From Amycolatopsis australiensis (GTDB lineage: Bacteria; Actinomycetota; Actinomycetes; Mycobacteriales; Pseudonocardiaceae): 64,000 nt of DNA. Under the pieces are notes generated by a model. It was given only the letters and a program-made list of their open reading frames with translations. It ran no database searches and was not told the DNA's origin. The stretch spans positions 620,001 through 684,000 of the forward strand of contig NZ_FPJG01000006.1 in assembly GCF_900119165.1 (NCBI RefSeq), read 5' to 3'. Each line of letters opens with the position of its first letter. Position 1 is the stretch's first letter. This document shows positions 52,208 through 61,732 of this stretch, piece after piece. The translations under genes were made by a program, and so were the position numbers.

Positions 52208-52873
52208 TCAACTGATCACGGCGTGTGCCAGCGCGCGGGCCCAGCGGGCGTAACCGGCGGGCCCGGGGTGGAACCGGTCCCTCGCGAACGCCGCCGGATC
52301 GAGCAGGTCCGGGTCCATCGGGACGTGCGTGACGCCGGGGATCCGGGCGAGGACGGCGGCCGACGCGTCGAGAGCGGTGGAGCGGGCCGCGAGCACGTCC
52401 CGCAACGGCCGGGGCAGGGCCGGGAAGCGGGACATCGGCGGCACCCCGGCCAGGAGGACGCGGGCCGGGCCGAGCCGCCGCCGCAGCTCGACGACCAGGG
52501 CGAGCAGGTCCCGGCGGTAGGCCGGGGCCGACCGCAGCTCGATGGTGTCGTTGACGCCGAGCGCGATCACCACCAGGTCGGCGGGCCGGACCAGCGGGAC
52601 CAGCTCGGCGCGGACGGTCCGGGCGTTGCCTCCGGTCCGGCCCACCGCCTGCCAGCGGACCGCGCGGCCGTCGCGGGCCAGCTCGCGGGCGAGGCAGCCG
52701 GTGAGCGCTTCATCGTGGGTCGCCGCGCCGACGCCGTCCACAGTGGACTCCCCCAGCACGGCGAGTCGGACGGGTTCCCCGGTGCCGGGCACGAGCCCTT
52801 CCGTGGGTCCCCCCGCGCCCGGGAGCCGCGGTGTCTTGCGCTTGACGTAGAGGGCTTGGGCGATGAGGACCAT
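52208..52873 (-). CDS. SGNH/GDSL hydrolase
   Basis: A 221-residue esterase of the SGNH fold. Block I is VLGESTVDGVGA (Ser, with Glu in place of the usual Asp), block III is ALGVNDTIEL and block V is DRFHPGPAGYARWA (Asp and His). The N-terminus has no clear signal peptide. ATG at 52873 lacks a ribosome binding site, so the transcript may be leaderless. Substrate unknown. Confidence 0.83.
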   Translation of the reverse strand: MVLIAQALYVKRKTPRLPGAGGPTEGLVPGTGEPVRLAVLGESTVDGVGAATHDEALTGCLARELARDGRAVRWQAVGRTGGNARTVRAELVPLVRPADLVVIALGVNDTIELRSAPAYRRDLLALVVELRRRLGPARVLLAGVPPMSRFPALPRPLRDVLAARSTALDASAAVLARIPGVTHVPMDPDLLDPAAFARDRFHPGPAGYARWARALAHAVIS

Positions 52874-52935
52874 GGCTGAATTAGAACAGCGGCGCGAAGC
52901 GCCTCCGTTGAGGGCGGCGGCGGGGAGGAAGGCGG

Positions 52936-53547
52936 CTAGCCGTGGGCGATCGAAACCTTGCGCCTGATCAGCGTGGGGTCCGACACGGCGTCGAGCAGGT
53001 ACGCGGCGACGTCGGCGCGCCGGATCGTGTAGCTGCCGCGCACGTTGCCGTCGAGACGGCTCTTCACGGCTCCGGTCCGCGGGCCGTTGAGCAGCATCGG
53101 TGGCCGCACCACCGTCCAGTCGACGTCGCTCGCCATGACCAGGGCCTCCATCGCGCGCATGTCGGCGTACCCGTCCTTGAAGACCGTGTTGAGCAGCGGT
53201 TTCACGAGCGTGCGGGTGAAGAAGCCGTCGCCTTCGGTGTCCAGGCCGCTGGCGCTGACCACCAGCAGGCGCTTGGCGCCGGCCGCGATCGCCGCGCGGG
53301 CGCCGTCGGTGCAGACCGTGGTGGGTTTGCGGTCCCGGGAGCCGAGCGCGGAGATCACCGCGTCCCGCCCTTCGATCGCCGCGGTCAGCTTGTCCTGCTC
53401 GGCCAGGCCGGCGACGACGACCTCGGCGGGCAGCCGCAGCCGGGCGGGGTCGCGCACGACGGCCGTGACGTGCCAGCCGCGGTCGAGGGCCTGCTTGACG
53501 ACCTCGGTGCCGACCCCGCCGGTGGCTCCCAGCACGGTGATCTCCAT
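52936..53547 (-). CDS. NAD(P)H-binding protein (atypical SDR)
   Basis: A 203-residue Rossmann protein with the N-terminal ITVLGATGGVGTEVVKQALDRG and the typical VISALGSRDRK and RLLVVSASGLD segments of the NAD(P)H-binding (NmrA/YwnB-like) family. It has no full SDR catalytic tetrad visible. It diverges from a TetR regulator with two operator-like repeats between them and is the likely target of that regulator. Confidence 0.87.
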   Translation of the reverse strand: MEITVLGATGGVGTEVVKQALDRGWHVTAVVRDPARLRLPAEVVVAGLAEQDKLTAAIEGRDAVISALGSRDRKPTTVCTDGARAAIAAGAKRLLVVSASGLDTEGDGFFTRTLVKPLLNTVFKDGYADMRAMEALVMASDVDWTVVRPPMLLNGPRTGAVKSRLDGNVRGSYTIRRADVAAYLLDAVSDPTLIRRKVSIAHG

Positions 53548-53563
53548 GTCTTCCTCCTCGGTT

Positions 53564-53597
53564 AGTGAACACTCACCCGCTAGAGTAAGTGTTCACT
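53564..53597. promoter_or_regulatory. Paired TetR-type operator
   Basis: Two 10-bp elements, AGTGAACACT (53564-53573) and AGTGTTCACT (53588-53597), are reverse complements of each other. They lie in the 81-bp spacer between the divergent NAD(P)H-binding and TetR genes. The arrangement fits binding of TetR dimers that repress both promoters. Confidence 0.7.
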
Positions 53598-53628
53598 CAC
53601 CCCGCTGAGAAGACACTCAGGAGAAGCC

Positions 53629-54192
53629 ATGGGAAGCCGCGAAGAGATCGTCGCCGCGGCCGCGAAGGTCATGCGCGAGCAGGGCTACGCCCACGCGACG
53701 ACCAAGGTCATCGCGCAGACCGCGGGGTATTCGGAGGCGATGCTCTACAAGCACTTCCGCGACAAGACGGACCTGTTCCTCAGCGTGATGGCCGAGGAAC
53801 TGCCGGCACTGGACTCGACGCTGGCCGAGCTGACCGCCGACCCGGGACAGGCGGCACTGCGGGACAACCTGGTCCGCGTCGCCCGGCTCGGCCTGGCTTT
53901 CTACCTCGACGGCTTCCCGATCGCGGTGTCGGTGTTCTCCTCGCGCGAGCTGCTGCGGTCGCACCGCGAACGCCTGGGCGGGCACGGGCCGCGCCGGCCG
54001 CTGAACGGCGTCGCCGCCTACCTGCGCGCCGAGCAGGCGCTGGGCCGGATCAAGCCGGACACCGACGCCGAGGCGGCCGCGGCCCTGCTGCTCGGCGCGT
54101 GTTTCCAGCAGGCGTTCCTGTCGACGTTCGAGGAAAGCGAGCCGGCGGACCTCGCCGGCCGGATCGCGGACACGCTGCTCGCCGGGCTCTAG
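53629..54192 (+). CDS. TetR-family transcriptional regulator
   Basis: A 187-residue regulator. The N-terminal HTH is IVAAAAKVMREQGYAHATTKVIAQTAGYSEAMLYKHFRDKTDLF and the rest is a helical ligand domain. ATG has an AGGAG site. Its stop codon overlaps the stop of the convergent GbsR-like gene by two bases (shared at 54190-54191). Confidence 0.9.
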   Translation: MGSREEIVAAAAKVMREQGYAHATTKVIAQTAGYSEAMLYKHFRDKTDLFLSVMAEELPALDSTLAELTADPGQAALRDNLVRVARLGLAFYLDGFPIAVSVFSSRELLRSHRERLGGHGPRRPLNGVAAYLRAEQALGRIKPDTDAEAAAALLLGACFQQAFLSTFEESEPADLAGRIADTLLAGL

Positions 54193-54677
54193 CGGTTCGC
54201 CTCCTCACGGCGCTTGTGCCAGCGCTCGTACATGCCGTTCAGCTCTTCGAGCATGAAGGACAGGAAGTCCCGCATCTCGGCGAGCCGCTTGCCCGCTGGC
54301 GAGTCTTCGCCGAGGGCGTCGATGCCGTTCTCGGCCGCGTCGCGCCACATGATGATCAGGCGGTCGCGCTTGAGGAAGGTCGCGTACCAGAGGTCGTCGT
54401 AGAGGCGGTAGTGGTCACGGCGCTCGCCGGGCTCGCGTTCCTTCGCGACCAGGCCGATCTGCTCCAGGTAGCGGACCGCGCCCGAGACGGCCGCCGGGCT
54501 CACCGACAGCTGCGCGGCCAGGTCGGCGGCCGTCAGCCTGCCCTCGTCGGTCGTCATCAGCGCGGCGAACACCCGCGCCGGCATGCGTTGCATCCCGATC
54601 TGCGAGAGCACGAGCCCCAGGCTCTCGACGTAACGGCGGACGGCGTCTTCGTCCCGCTTGGTGCCAGGCGTCGTCAT
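54189..54677 (-). CDS. GbsR/MarR-family transcriptional regulator
   Basis: A 162-residue winged-helix protein. The HTH is RVFAALMTTDEGRLTAADLAAQLSVSPAAVSGAVRYLEQIGLVAKEREPGERRDHYRL, followed by a C-terminal helical region (MRDFLSFMLEELNGMYERW). It diverges from an ABC exporter, with a dyad in the spacer, a common arrangement for regulators of drug or peptide exporters. Confidence 0.88.
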   Translation of the reverse strand: MTTPGTKRDEDAVRRYVESLGLVLSQIGMQRMPARVFAALMTTDEGRLTAADLAAQLSVSPAAVSGAVRYLEQIGLVAKEREPGERRDHYRLYDDLWYATFLKRDRLIIMWRDAAENGIDALGEDSPAGKRLAEMRDFLSFMLEELNGMYERWHKRREEANR

Positions 54678-54733
54678 CGGACCATCCTCCCGTACCCGTC
54701 CCCCAAGATCACTCAATCTAGACATTTTCTTAA

Positions 54734-54751
54734 CTTCACAACTTCGTGAAG
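54734..54751. promoter_or_regulatory. Dyad between the GbsR-like gene and the ABC exporter
   Basis: CTTCAC (54734-54739) and GTGAAG (54746-54751) form a 6-bp inverted repeat with a 6-base spacer, 20 bases before the exporter start. The surrounding sequence is A/T-rich for this genome. It probably is the operator of the GbsR/MarR regulator. Confidence 0.55.
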
Positions 54752-54770
54752 CAAGTGTAGCTTCCGAACC

Positions 54771-55667
54771 ATGGAAAACGCCATTTCGGTCACCGGCCTG
54801 CACAAGTCGTTCGGCCGGACGAAGGCCCTCGACGGCCTGGACCTGCAGGTGCCCGCTGGGGAGGTGCACGGCTTCCTCGGCCCCAACGGCGCCGGGAAGT
54901 CGACCACCGTCCGGGTCCTGCTCGGCCTGCTCCACGCGGACTCGGGGGACGTCCGGCTGCTCGGCGGCGACCCCTGGAAGGACGCCGCGAGCCTGCACCG
55001 CCGCCTGGCCTACGTGCCCGGCGACGTCAACCTCTGGCCCAACCTCTCCGGCGGCGAGGTCATCGACCTGCTCGGCCGGCTGCGCGGCGGGCTCGACGAG
55101 AAGCGCCGCGACGAGCTGATCGAGCGGTTCGACCTCGACCCGAAGAAGAAGGGACGGACGTACTCGAAGGGCAACCGGCAGAAGGTCGCCATCGTCGCCG
55201 CGCTCGCTTCGCGCGTCGACCTGCTGATCCTCGACGAGCCGACGTCCGGGCTCGACCCGCTGATGGAGGCGACGTTCCAGTACGCCATCCAGGAGGAGCG
55301 CGAGCAGGGCCGGACCGTGCTGCTCTCCAGCCACATCCTCGCCGAGGTCGAGGCCCTGTGCGACAAGGTCAGCATCATCCGCAACGGCAAGACGGTCGAG
55401 TCCGGCACGCTCGCCGACCTGCGGCACCTGACCCGGACGTCGATCACCGCCGAGCTGGCCGGGCCGCCGAACGGGCTGACGAAGCTGGCCAACGTCCACG
55501 ACCTCAAGGTGGAGGGCAACCGCGTCCGGTTCGACGTCGAGACGCGGTCGCTCGACGAGGCCCTGCGCCGGCTCACCGAGGTCGGCGTCCGCAGCCTGGT
55601 CAGCCAGCCGCCGACGCTGGAAGAGCTGTTCCTGCGGCACTACACGACCGAGGCGAGCGCGAAATGA
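54771..55667 (+). CDS. ABC transporter ATP-binding protein
   Basis: A 298-residue ATPase with Walker [11 protein letters not shown], a signature of the form YSKGNRQKV instead of LSGGQ, Walker [13 protein letters not shown] and the switch histidine in LLSSHIL. This divergence of the signature is normal in DrrA/CcmA-type drug exporters. Its stop overlaps the start of the permease as ATGA. Together they form an exporter probably controlled by the divergent GbsR-like protein. Confidence 0.92.
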   Translation: MENAISVTGLHKSFGRTKALDGLDLQVPAGEVHGFLGPNGAGKSTTVRVLLGLLHADSGDVRLLGGDPWKDAASLHRRLAYVPGDVNLWPNLSGGEVIDLLGRLRGGLDEKRRDELIERFDLDPKKKGRTYSKGNRQKVAIVAALASRVDLLILDEPTSGLDPLMEATFQYAIQEEREQGRTVLLSSHILAEVEALCDKVSIIRNGKTVESGTLADLRHLTRTSITAELAGPPNGLTKLANVHDLKVEGNRVRFDVETRSLDEALRRLTEVGVRSLVSQPPTLEELFLRHYTTEASAK

Positions 55668-57301
55668 CCGCGACCCTCTCGCGCGCCGAAGCCGAGGTCG
55701 CGCCGGCCCACGAGCTGGCGGGCACCTGGCACCTCACCCGGCTGGCGCTGCGCCGCGACCGCGTGCTCCTGCCGATCTGGATCGTGCTGCTCAGCATCGT
55801 CCCGGCGAGCACGGTCAACACGTTCACGCAGTTCTACCCGACGGTCGCCGACCGGCTGGCACTGCAGGCGGGCGCGAACACGAACCCGTCGTACGCGCTG
55901 CTCTACGGGCCGCCGTTCGACCTGACCACCGCCGGTGGGTTCATCGCCTGGCGCATGTGCGGGTTCCTGGCGCTGCTCACCGGGCTGATGGTGGTCTTCA
56001 CGGTCACCCGGCACACGCGGGCCGAGGAGGACACCGGGCGCGCGGAGCTGCTCGCGTCCGCGGTCGTCGGCCGGTACGCGGCGTTGACGGCGTCGCTGCT
56101 GGTGGCCGGCGGGGCGAGCGTGCTGATCGGCCTCGTCCAGGCGGTCAGCATGATCGGCGCGGGCCTGCCCGCGGCCGGGTCGGTCGCCTTCGGGGCGGCC
56201 GAAGCGCTGACCGGGCTGGCCTTCACCGCGGTGGCGGCGGTCGCCGTCCAGCTCGCCGAGTACTCGCGCACGGCCAACGGGATCGGCACCGCCGTGGTCG
56301 GCGCGGCCTTCCTCCTGCGCGGCGCCGGGGATTCCACTGTGGACGCTCGCTGGCTGTCGTGGCTGTCGCCGATCGGCTGGGTGCAGCAGGTCCGCGCGTT
56401 CTCCGGCGAACGCTGGTGGGTCCTGCTGCTGCCGGTGGCGTTCGCGGTGGTCGTCGGCGCGGCCGGGTACTGGCTGCTGCCGCGCCGGGACGTCGGCGTC
56501 GGCTTCCTGCCGCCGCGGCCGGGCCCGGCGCGGGCAGCGCCGAGCCTGCGGTCGCCGTTCGCGCTGGCCTGGCGGCTGCACCGCGGCCCGCTGCTGGGCT
56601 GGACCGTCGGCACGGCCGTCGTCGGCGCGGTGTTCGGCTCGATCGCCAGCGGCATCGGCGACCTGGTCGGTTCCAGCCCTCAGGCGCAGCAGATCTTCGA
56701 GCGCCTCGGCGGCAGCCACGCGCTGACCCAGGCGTTCCTCGCCGCGATGGCCGGCATGTTCGCGATGGTCGCGTCGCTGTACGGGATCCAGGCGGCGCTG
56801 CGGATGCGGAGCGAGGAGACGGCGATCCGGCTGGAGCCGGTGCTGGCCACGAGCGTCGGCAGGCTGCGCTGGGCGGGCGGCCACCTGGTGTTCGCGTTCT
56901 TCGGGACGGCGTTGCTGCTGCTCGTGGGCGGGCTGTTCATGGGACTGGCCAACGGGCTGCGCACCGGCGACGTCGGCGGCTCGATCGGCGACGCGCTCAC
57001 CGGAATGCTGGTCCAGCTGCCCGCGGCGTGGGTGGTGGTCGCGCTGGCGGTGACGATCTTCGGGCTGCTGCCGGGCTTCTCGGCCGCGGCCTGGGCGGTC
57101 GGCGCGCTGGCCCTGCTGGTCAGCCTGTTCGGCCCGGTCGTGAACCTGCCGCAGGCGGTGCTGGACGTCTCGCCGTTCCAGCACCCGCCGAAGATCCCCG
57201 GCCAGCAGTTCACCGCGACCCCGCTGGTCTGGCTGCTGGCGGTGGCGGTCGCCGCGCTGGCGACCGGCCTGCTCGGGTGGCGGCGCCGCGACGTGGGCTG
57301 A
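55664..57301 (+). CDS. ABC transporter permease
   Basis: A 545-residue permease with about 12 membrane helices in two similar halves (about 20-275 and 300-545). Each half opens with an LxxRx[15 protein letters not shown] amphipathic segment, as in exporter permeases of the ABC-2 class fused in tandem. It works with the preceding ATPase; the exported compound is unknown, with an antibiotic or a peptide as candidates. Confidence 0.87.
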   Translation: MTATLSRAEAEVAPAHELAGTWHLTRLALRRDRVLLPIWIVLLSIVPASTVNTFTQFYPTVADRLALQAGANTNPSYALLYGPPFDLTTAGGFIAWRMCGFLALLTGLMVVFTVTRHTRAEEDTGRAELLASAVVGRYAALTASLLVAGGASVLIGLVQAVSMIGAGLPAAGSVAFGAAEALTGLAFTAVAAVAVQLAEYSRTANGIGTAVVGAAFLLRGAGDSTVDARWLSWLSPIGWVQQVRAFSGERWWVLLLPVAFAVVVGAAGYWLLPRRDVGVGFLPPRPGPARAAPSLRSPFALAWRLHRGPLLGWTVGTAVVGAVFGSIASGIGDLVGSSPQAQQIFERLGGSHALTQAFLAAMAGMFAMVASLYGIQAALRMRSEETAIRLEPVLATSVGRLRWAGGHLVFAFFGTALLLLVGGLFMGLANGLRTGDVGGSIGDALTGMLVQLPAAWVVVALAVTIFGLLPGFSAAAWAVGALALLVSLFGPVVNLPQAVLDVSPFQHPPKIPGQQFTATPLVWLLAVAVAALATGLLGWRRRDVG

Positions 57302-57314
57302 CCCGGCGCTTTCG

Positions 57315-57641
57315 TCAGTCGCGCCAGCTGCTGGTCAGCGGCAACGCGGGGGTCGACGAGGTGGGCGTGGTCGAGGTCGGTGCGGTCGTCACCGTCACCT
57401 CGACCACGCTCGTCCTGGTGGTCGGCGATGCCGTCTCGACCGACGTGACGGTGGACGGCGGCACCGAAGCGGTCACGGTGACGGGCACGGCGGCAACGGT
57501 GCTGGTCGGCGCCGGAGTGGTGACTTCGGCGGCTTTCGGCCCCGGACGGCCCGCGATCAGCAACGCGGCCACCAGCAGCCCGGTGGCGAAGCCCGCGATC
57601 CCGGTCACCATGGCGGAACCCCAGGTAGGTCGGCCGCTCAT
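57315..57641 (-). CDS. Small membrane-anchored protein with Thr/Ser-rich tail
   Basis: A 108-residue protein with one membrane helix near the N-terminus (GIAGFATGLLVAALLIAG, about 13-30) and a long Thr/Val/Ser/Pro-rich extracytoplasmic tail. ATG at 57641 has a GAGGGGG site. No known domain. It may be a cell-surface or wall-spanning protein; low-complexity composition limits any prediction. Confidence 0.7.
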   Translation of the reverse strand: MSGRPTWGSAMVTGIAGFATGLLVAALLIAGRPGPKAAEVTTPAPTSTVAAVPVTVTASVPPSTVTSVETASPTTRTSVVEVTVTTAPTSTTPTSSTPALPLTSSWRD

Positions 57642-57761
57642 CCGGCACCCCCTCGCCACGCGTAGCGCAGGTACGAGGAATAACTCGCGTTGATCTTAGC
57701 TCTTGTTACCGACCGTGCACCTTGAGCGTCATGGACTCAAGTTTCTTGCTAGCTTGGATTC

Positions 57762-58994
57762 ATGGGGGCACTGGCGAACCGCGACTTCCGCCGGCTGTGG
57801 CTGGCGGACCTCGTGAGCCAGCTCGGCAGCCGGATCGACGCGCTGGCCGTGCCGCTGCTCGCGGCCACGACGCTCGGCGCGCCGGTCTTCGAGGTGTCGC
57901 TGCTGCGGACCGCCGAATCCCTGCCGTACCTGGTGCTCGGCCTGCAGGTCGGCGCGTGGTGCGACCGGATGCGCCACCGCCGGGTGCTGATCGCCGCCGA
58001 CGTCGGGCGAGCCGTGCTCATCGCCTCGATCCCGATCGCCGCGTTGTTCGGCGCGCTGGGCCTGGCCCACTTGCTGGCCGTGGTCCTCGGGGCCGGGCTG
58101 CTGAGCGTGTTCTTCGACATCGCGCACCAGACGTACGTCCCGCGGCTGGTCCCGCGCGACGAGCTGCCGGACGCGAACGCCCGGCTCCAGACCAACCTCT
58201 CGATGGCCGCGGTCGCCGGGCCGGGCCTGGCCGGGCTGATCGTCCAGGCGCTCGGCAACGCCACGGCCCTGGCCGTCGACGCCGTCAGCTACCTGTGGTC
58301 GGCGTTCTGGCTGCGCCGGATCGAAACACCGGACGCGCGCCCCGAACCCCGGTCACGACGGCTGCTGCGCGAAATCGGCGACGGGCTGCGCGTGGTCCGC
58401 GCTGATCGCATCCTGCTGGCGATCAGCCTCCACGGCGCGGTGTCGAGCTTCTTCCAGTCGATGCACCTGGCGATCGTGATCGTCTTCCTCGCCCGCGACG
58501 TCGGGCTCCCGGCGTGGGCCATCGGGCTGCTCGGCACGGCGACCCTGACCGGCGCCCTCACCGCCGGGCTCACCGCGCGCCGCCTCGGCGAGCGGATCGG
58601 CGGGGCGCGGGCGCTGTGGGGCGCGGCCCTGCTGTACGGCCTGGCCTACCAGCTGTATCCGTTCACCGGCCGCGGCTGGGCGCTCGCCTGTTACGTCGTC
58701 GCGGGCTTTTTCACGAGCTTCGGCGTCATCGTGCTGAACGTGTTCGGCATGAGCTTCCAGCAGGCGGCCGCGCCACCCGGGCTGCTGGGCCGGGTCAACT
58801 CGATCACGCACACGCTGGTCTTCGGGGCCATCCCGCTCGGCAGCCTGCTCGGCGGCGCACTGGCGAGCGCGTCCGGGATGCGGACGACCCTGCACGTCGC
58901 GGCGGCCGGGGTTCTGGCTTCGGCCGCCATCCTCGTCTGCTCGCCGCTGCGGAAGCTGCGTGACCTGAACGGCGTCTCAGCACCGCACCCCTAG
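57762..58994 (+). CDS. MFS transporter (MFS_3 / enterobactin-exporter-like)
   Basis: A 410-residue protein with about 12 membrane spans. It begins NRDFRRLWLADLVSQLGSRIDALAVPLLA, typical of the MFS_3 group, and has the loop motif GAWCDRMRHRRVLIAADVGRAVL. Members export siderophores, drugs or other small molecules. The ATG lacks a strong ribosome binding site. It ends just before the LuxR regulator, which may be co-expressed with it. Confidence 0.88.
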   Translation: MGALANRDFRRLWLADLVSQLGSRIDALAVPLLAATTLGAPVFEVSLLRTAESLPYLVLGLQVGAWCDRMRHRRVLIAADVGRAVLIASIPIAALFGALGLAHLLAVVLGAGLLSVFFDIAHQTYVPRLVPRDELPDANARLQTNLSMAAVAGPGLAGLIVQALGNATALAVDAVSYLWSAFWLRRIETPDARPEPRSRRLLREIGDGLRVVRADRILLAISLHGAVSSFFQSMHLAIVIVFLARDVGLPAWAIGLLGTATLTGALTAGLTARRLGERIGGARALWGAALLYGLAYQLYPFTGRGWALACYVVAGFFTSFGVIVLNVFGMSFQQAAAPPGLLGRVNSITHTLVFGAIPLGSLLGGALASASGMRTTLHVAAAGVLASAAILVCSPLRKLRDLNGVSAPHP

Positions 58995-59003
58995 CTTCGA
59001 AGC

Positions 59004-60329
59004 ATGGACGAAACCGCGCGGGCCCACCGGCTTTCCGAGGCGGCCCACTTCGCGTGGAAGGCCGGGAACCCCGCGCGGGCCCGGCGGCTGCTCGACGTCA
59101 TGACGGCGACCGTGCCCGAGCCCGTCGCCCGTCCGCTCGCCGGGCGGCTGCGCGGGCTGATCGAGCTGTACAGCGGCAACCTCGCCGCCGCTCAGGACCA
59201 CCTGACGCGGCTCGCGGGCCGGGTCGATCCCGGTCACGCGGCCCGCGTGCTCTTCCTGGCCATCGACGCCGCCCACCACCGTGACCGCTGGGACGACGTC
59301 CTCGCGCTGGCGCGGCGGATCACCGCGCTGCCCTGCGAACCCGGCTTCCACGTCCTCGCCGAGCTGCTCGCCGGCGAGCGGGAGACGCCCGATCCGTGGC
59401 AGATCCTCGACGCCGTGCCGGACACGCTCACCGAGCGGCACGCGCACCGCTGGCTCGTCACCATGGCGATCAGCCGCCGCGGGCCGCACCGGCAGGCGAC
59501 GCGGGAGTTCGGGCTCGTCGCGGCGGAACGCTTGCGCGCCAACGGGATTTCCGCGCTGTACGCGGTTCTGCTGCCGTGGCTGGCCGAGCTGGAGCTGGAC
59601 CTCGGCCGCTGGGACGACGCGCGAGCGCACGCGAAGGAAGCCCTGCGGGCCGCGGCCGAGCAGCGCGTGACAGCGGTGGACGCCCATGCGGTGCTCGCGC
59701 GGCTGGCCGCGTTGCGCGGCGACACCGAGGCGTGCCGCGAGCACGCGGGCCTGGTGCTGCGGGAAGCGCCCGCTCAGGACAACGCGCTGGCCGCGGCGCA
59801 GGCACGGTGGGCGCTGGGCGCGTTGCACCTCTCCCGTGGCGAGTACGACGCGGCGGTGGAGCGGCTCTCGTCGCTGGGGCACCGGGACGTCGCCGCCGCG
59901 GCCGCCGTCGACCGGGCCGAGGCGCTGTCCGGCGGTCTCACCCGCTGCCCGGCGCCGGACACACCGTTCGAACGGGCGCGCGGCCGGCTCCGCGACGGCC
60001 AGCGGCTGCGGCGCGAGCGGCGGCTCACCGCGGCGAAAGTCGAGCTGCGGGCGGCACTCGAGACGTTCGAGAGCCTTGGCGCGGCGGAGTGGGCCGCGAC
60101 GGCGGGCCGCGAACTGCGGGCGGCCGGTTCCCCGGCGTCGGCGACCGGACGGCTGACGGCACAGGAGCGGCAGGTCGCGGAGCTGGCCGCGGCCGGGCTG
60201 TCGAACCGCGAGATCGGCGCGCGGCTGTTCCTCAGCCCGCGGACCGTCGGATACCACCTGTACAAGGTCTTCCCGAAGCTCGGCATCGCCAGCCGGGCAC
60301 AGCTACGCGACGTCGCCCTCCCGGGGTGA
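59004..60329 (+). CDS. LuxR-family regulator lacking the N-terminal ATPase
   Basis: A 441-residue protein. Residues about 1-365 are helical repeats of the TPR type as found in the middle of LAL (MalT-like) regulators. The C-terminal LuxR HTH is LTAQERQVAELAAAGLSNREIGARLFLSPRTVGYHLYKVFPKLGI. Full LAL proteins are about 900 residues with an N-terminal AAA ATPase; that part is missing here. The start at 59004 is 9 bases after the transporter stop. It overlaps the convergent TetR gene by 27 bases. Confidence 0.85.
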   Translation: MDETARAHRLSEAAHFAWKAGNPARARRLLDVMTATVPEPVARPLAGRLRGLIELYSGNLAAAQDHLTRLAGRVDPGHAARVLFLAIDAAHHRDRWDDVLALARRITALPCEPGFHVLAELLAGERETPDPWQILDAVPDTLTERHAHRWLVTMAISRRGPHRQATREFGLVAAERLRANGISALYAVLLPWLAELELDLGRWDDARAHAKEALRAAAEQRVTAVDAHAVLARLAALRGDTEACREHAGLVLREAPAQDNALAAAQARWALGALHLSRGEYDAAVERLSSLGHRDVAAAAAVDRAEALSGGLTRCPAPDTPFERARGRLRDGQRLRRERRLTAAKVELRAALETFESLGAAEWAATAGRELRAAGSPASATGRLTAQERQVAELAAAGLSNREIGARLFLSPRTVGYHLYKVFPKLGIASRAQLRDVALPG

Positions 60330-60863
60330 CGCGCGCAGGCCGTCGACGACGACGCGGACCAGGTGGCGGCTGCCCGGCGAATACCGCTCGACGGCGAGGC
60401 AGCCGACGATGAGCGCGCGCAGGTCGTCGCCGTCGATGTCGGGGCGGACCGCGCCGGCTGCCTGGGCCCTGGCCAGCAGCTCGCCGAGCGCGGCGCGGAA
60501 CCCGTCGCCCGCGCCGGCCTTGAAGGCGTGGCCGCCCGACTCGGCGAGCGCGTCGCAGATGGCGCGGTTGAGCGACGCCTGCTTGATCACGCGGACGAAG
60601 TAGTCGAGGAACGCTTCCCCGGGGTCCTCGGCGTCGGCCAGCGCCCGCGCCTCTTCGGCGAACTGCTCGATCCGCTCCAGCACGACGGCCTGGAAGAGCG
60701 CTTCCTTGCTGGGGAAATGCCGGTAAACCGTGCCGGCCCCGACGCCGGCGAGCCGGGCGATGTCATCGAGCGGCACGGCGAGCCCGTCGACGGCGAACGC
60801 CTCTTCGGCGGCAGCCAGGACCTTCGCCCGGTTGCGCTGCGCGTCCGCGCGCATCTTCGCCAT
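60303..60863 (-). CDS. TetR-family transcriptional regulator
   Basis: A 186-residue regulator. The HTH is RAKVLAAAEEAFAVDGLAVPLDDIARLAGVGAGTVYRHFPSKEALFQAVV. ATG at 60863 has a GAGGAGG site; the frame upstream to 60920 is not needed. It diverges from a SnoaL-type gene, with an inverted repeat in the spacer. Confidence 0.9.
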   Translation of the reverse strand: MAKMRADAQRNRAKVLAAAEEAFAVDGLAVPLDDIARLAGVGAGTVYRHFPSKEALFQAVVLERIEQFAEEARALADAEDPGEAFLDYFVRVIKQASLNRAICDALAESGGHAFKAGAGDGFRAALGELLARAQAAGAVRPDIDGDDLRALIVGCLAVERYSPGSRHLVRVVVDGLRASPREGDVA

Positions 60864-60884
60864 CTTGCCTCCTCGTTGACAACC

Positions 60885-60926
60885 GGAACGCACACTCCGT
60901 ATCGTCGTAACCGGGTGCACCGTTCC
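60885..60926. promoter_or_regulatory. Inverted repeat between TetR and the SnoaL-like gene
   Basis: GGAACG (60885-60890) and CGTTCC (60921-60926) form an inverted repeat, extended imperfectly by flanking CAC/GTG bases. Separate half-operators for a TetR dimer pair are possible. The wide spacing makes this a weak candidate. Confidence 0.35.
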
Positions 60927-60958
60927 GATTCAACACCCGAGTCCGCAGGAGAATTCCG

Positions 60959-61732
60959 ATGCCACGCACCGTGCCCGAAATCGCCGCCCTGGTCCGCGAG
61001 GGAATGTCCACTTTCGACACCACGCCGTTCGCCGGCATCCTCGCTGTCGACGCCGTGTACGAGCTGCCGTTCCAAGGCCGGCGGATCGAAGGCCGCGAAG
61101 CGATCCTCGCTTCGCTCGACGCCGCCGGGGACCGGGCGCGGGCGGCCGGCCTGACGCGAGCGCGGGTCACGACCACTCCGGCGGACTCGGGGTTCGTGGT
61201 GGAACTGGTGGTCGCGGGCCCGTCGTTCGAGTTCCCGTCCTCCGTGGGCATCCTCACGGTCTCGGACGGCGAGATCACCGCCTACCGCGACTACCCGAAC
61301 GTGGCGGCGGCTTCGCGGTTCGCGCGTGCGGTGTTCGACGAGTTCCTCGCGGCCTCGGTCGAAAACCGCTGGGACGACCTGGCCGACCTGTACGCCGAAG
61401 ACGTCACGATCGAAATGCCGTTCACCCTGCCGGGTGTCCCCCGGCTGACGCACGGCCGGGAAGAACTGCGCCGCCGGTTCCGCGCGGCCGGGCAGGTCCG
61501 CCGCCTCACCGGAGCGGCCAACGTCGTCGTCCACGAGACCGGCGACCCCACGGTGCTGGTGGCCGAGTTCGACCTGCACGGCGAGACGCGTGGTGAGCCG
61601 TTCGTCTCGTCGTACGTGCTGGTCATGACGGTCGAGAACGGCCGGATCGCCTACTCCCGCGACTACACCGACACCGCCGCGGCGGCACAGCGGCTCAAGG
61701 CGTTGTCGCCTGCTGGGACGCCGGCGGAATGA
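60959..61732 (+). CDS. Tandem SnoaL-like (NTF2-fold) protein
   Basis: A 257-residue protein made of two SnoaL/NTF2-like domains (about 5-120 and 125-250), each with a basic-acidic beginning and a final RDYPN / SRDYTD motif. Single-domain members are polyketide cyclases, isomerases or of unknown function; the tandem form is found in actinobacteria. It is probably regulated by the divergent TetR. Its 3' end overlaps the metal-dependent hydrolase gene by 38 bases. Confidence 0.85.
   Translation: MPRTVPEIAALVREGMSTFDTTPFAGILAVDAVYELPFQGRRIEGREAILASLDAAGDRARAAGLTRARVTTTPADSGFVVELVVAGPSFEFPSSVGILTVSDGEITAYRDYPNVAAASRFARAVFDEFLAASVENRWDDLADLYAEDVTIEMPFTLPGVPRLTHGREELRRRFRAAGQVRRLTGAANVVVHETGDPTVLVAEFDLHGETRGEPFVSSYVLVMTVENGRIAYSRDYTDTAAAAQRLKALSPAGTPAE

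Noticed and set aside
52874..53572. Extension of the SGNH hydrolase frame upstream to 53572
   Set aside because: That part is the shadow of the NAD(P)H-binding gene and is Arg/Gly-rich without motif; the hydrolase begins at 52873.
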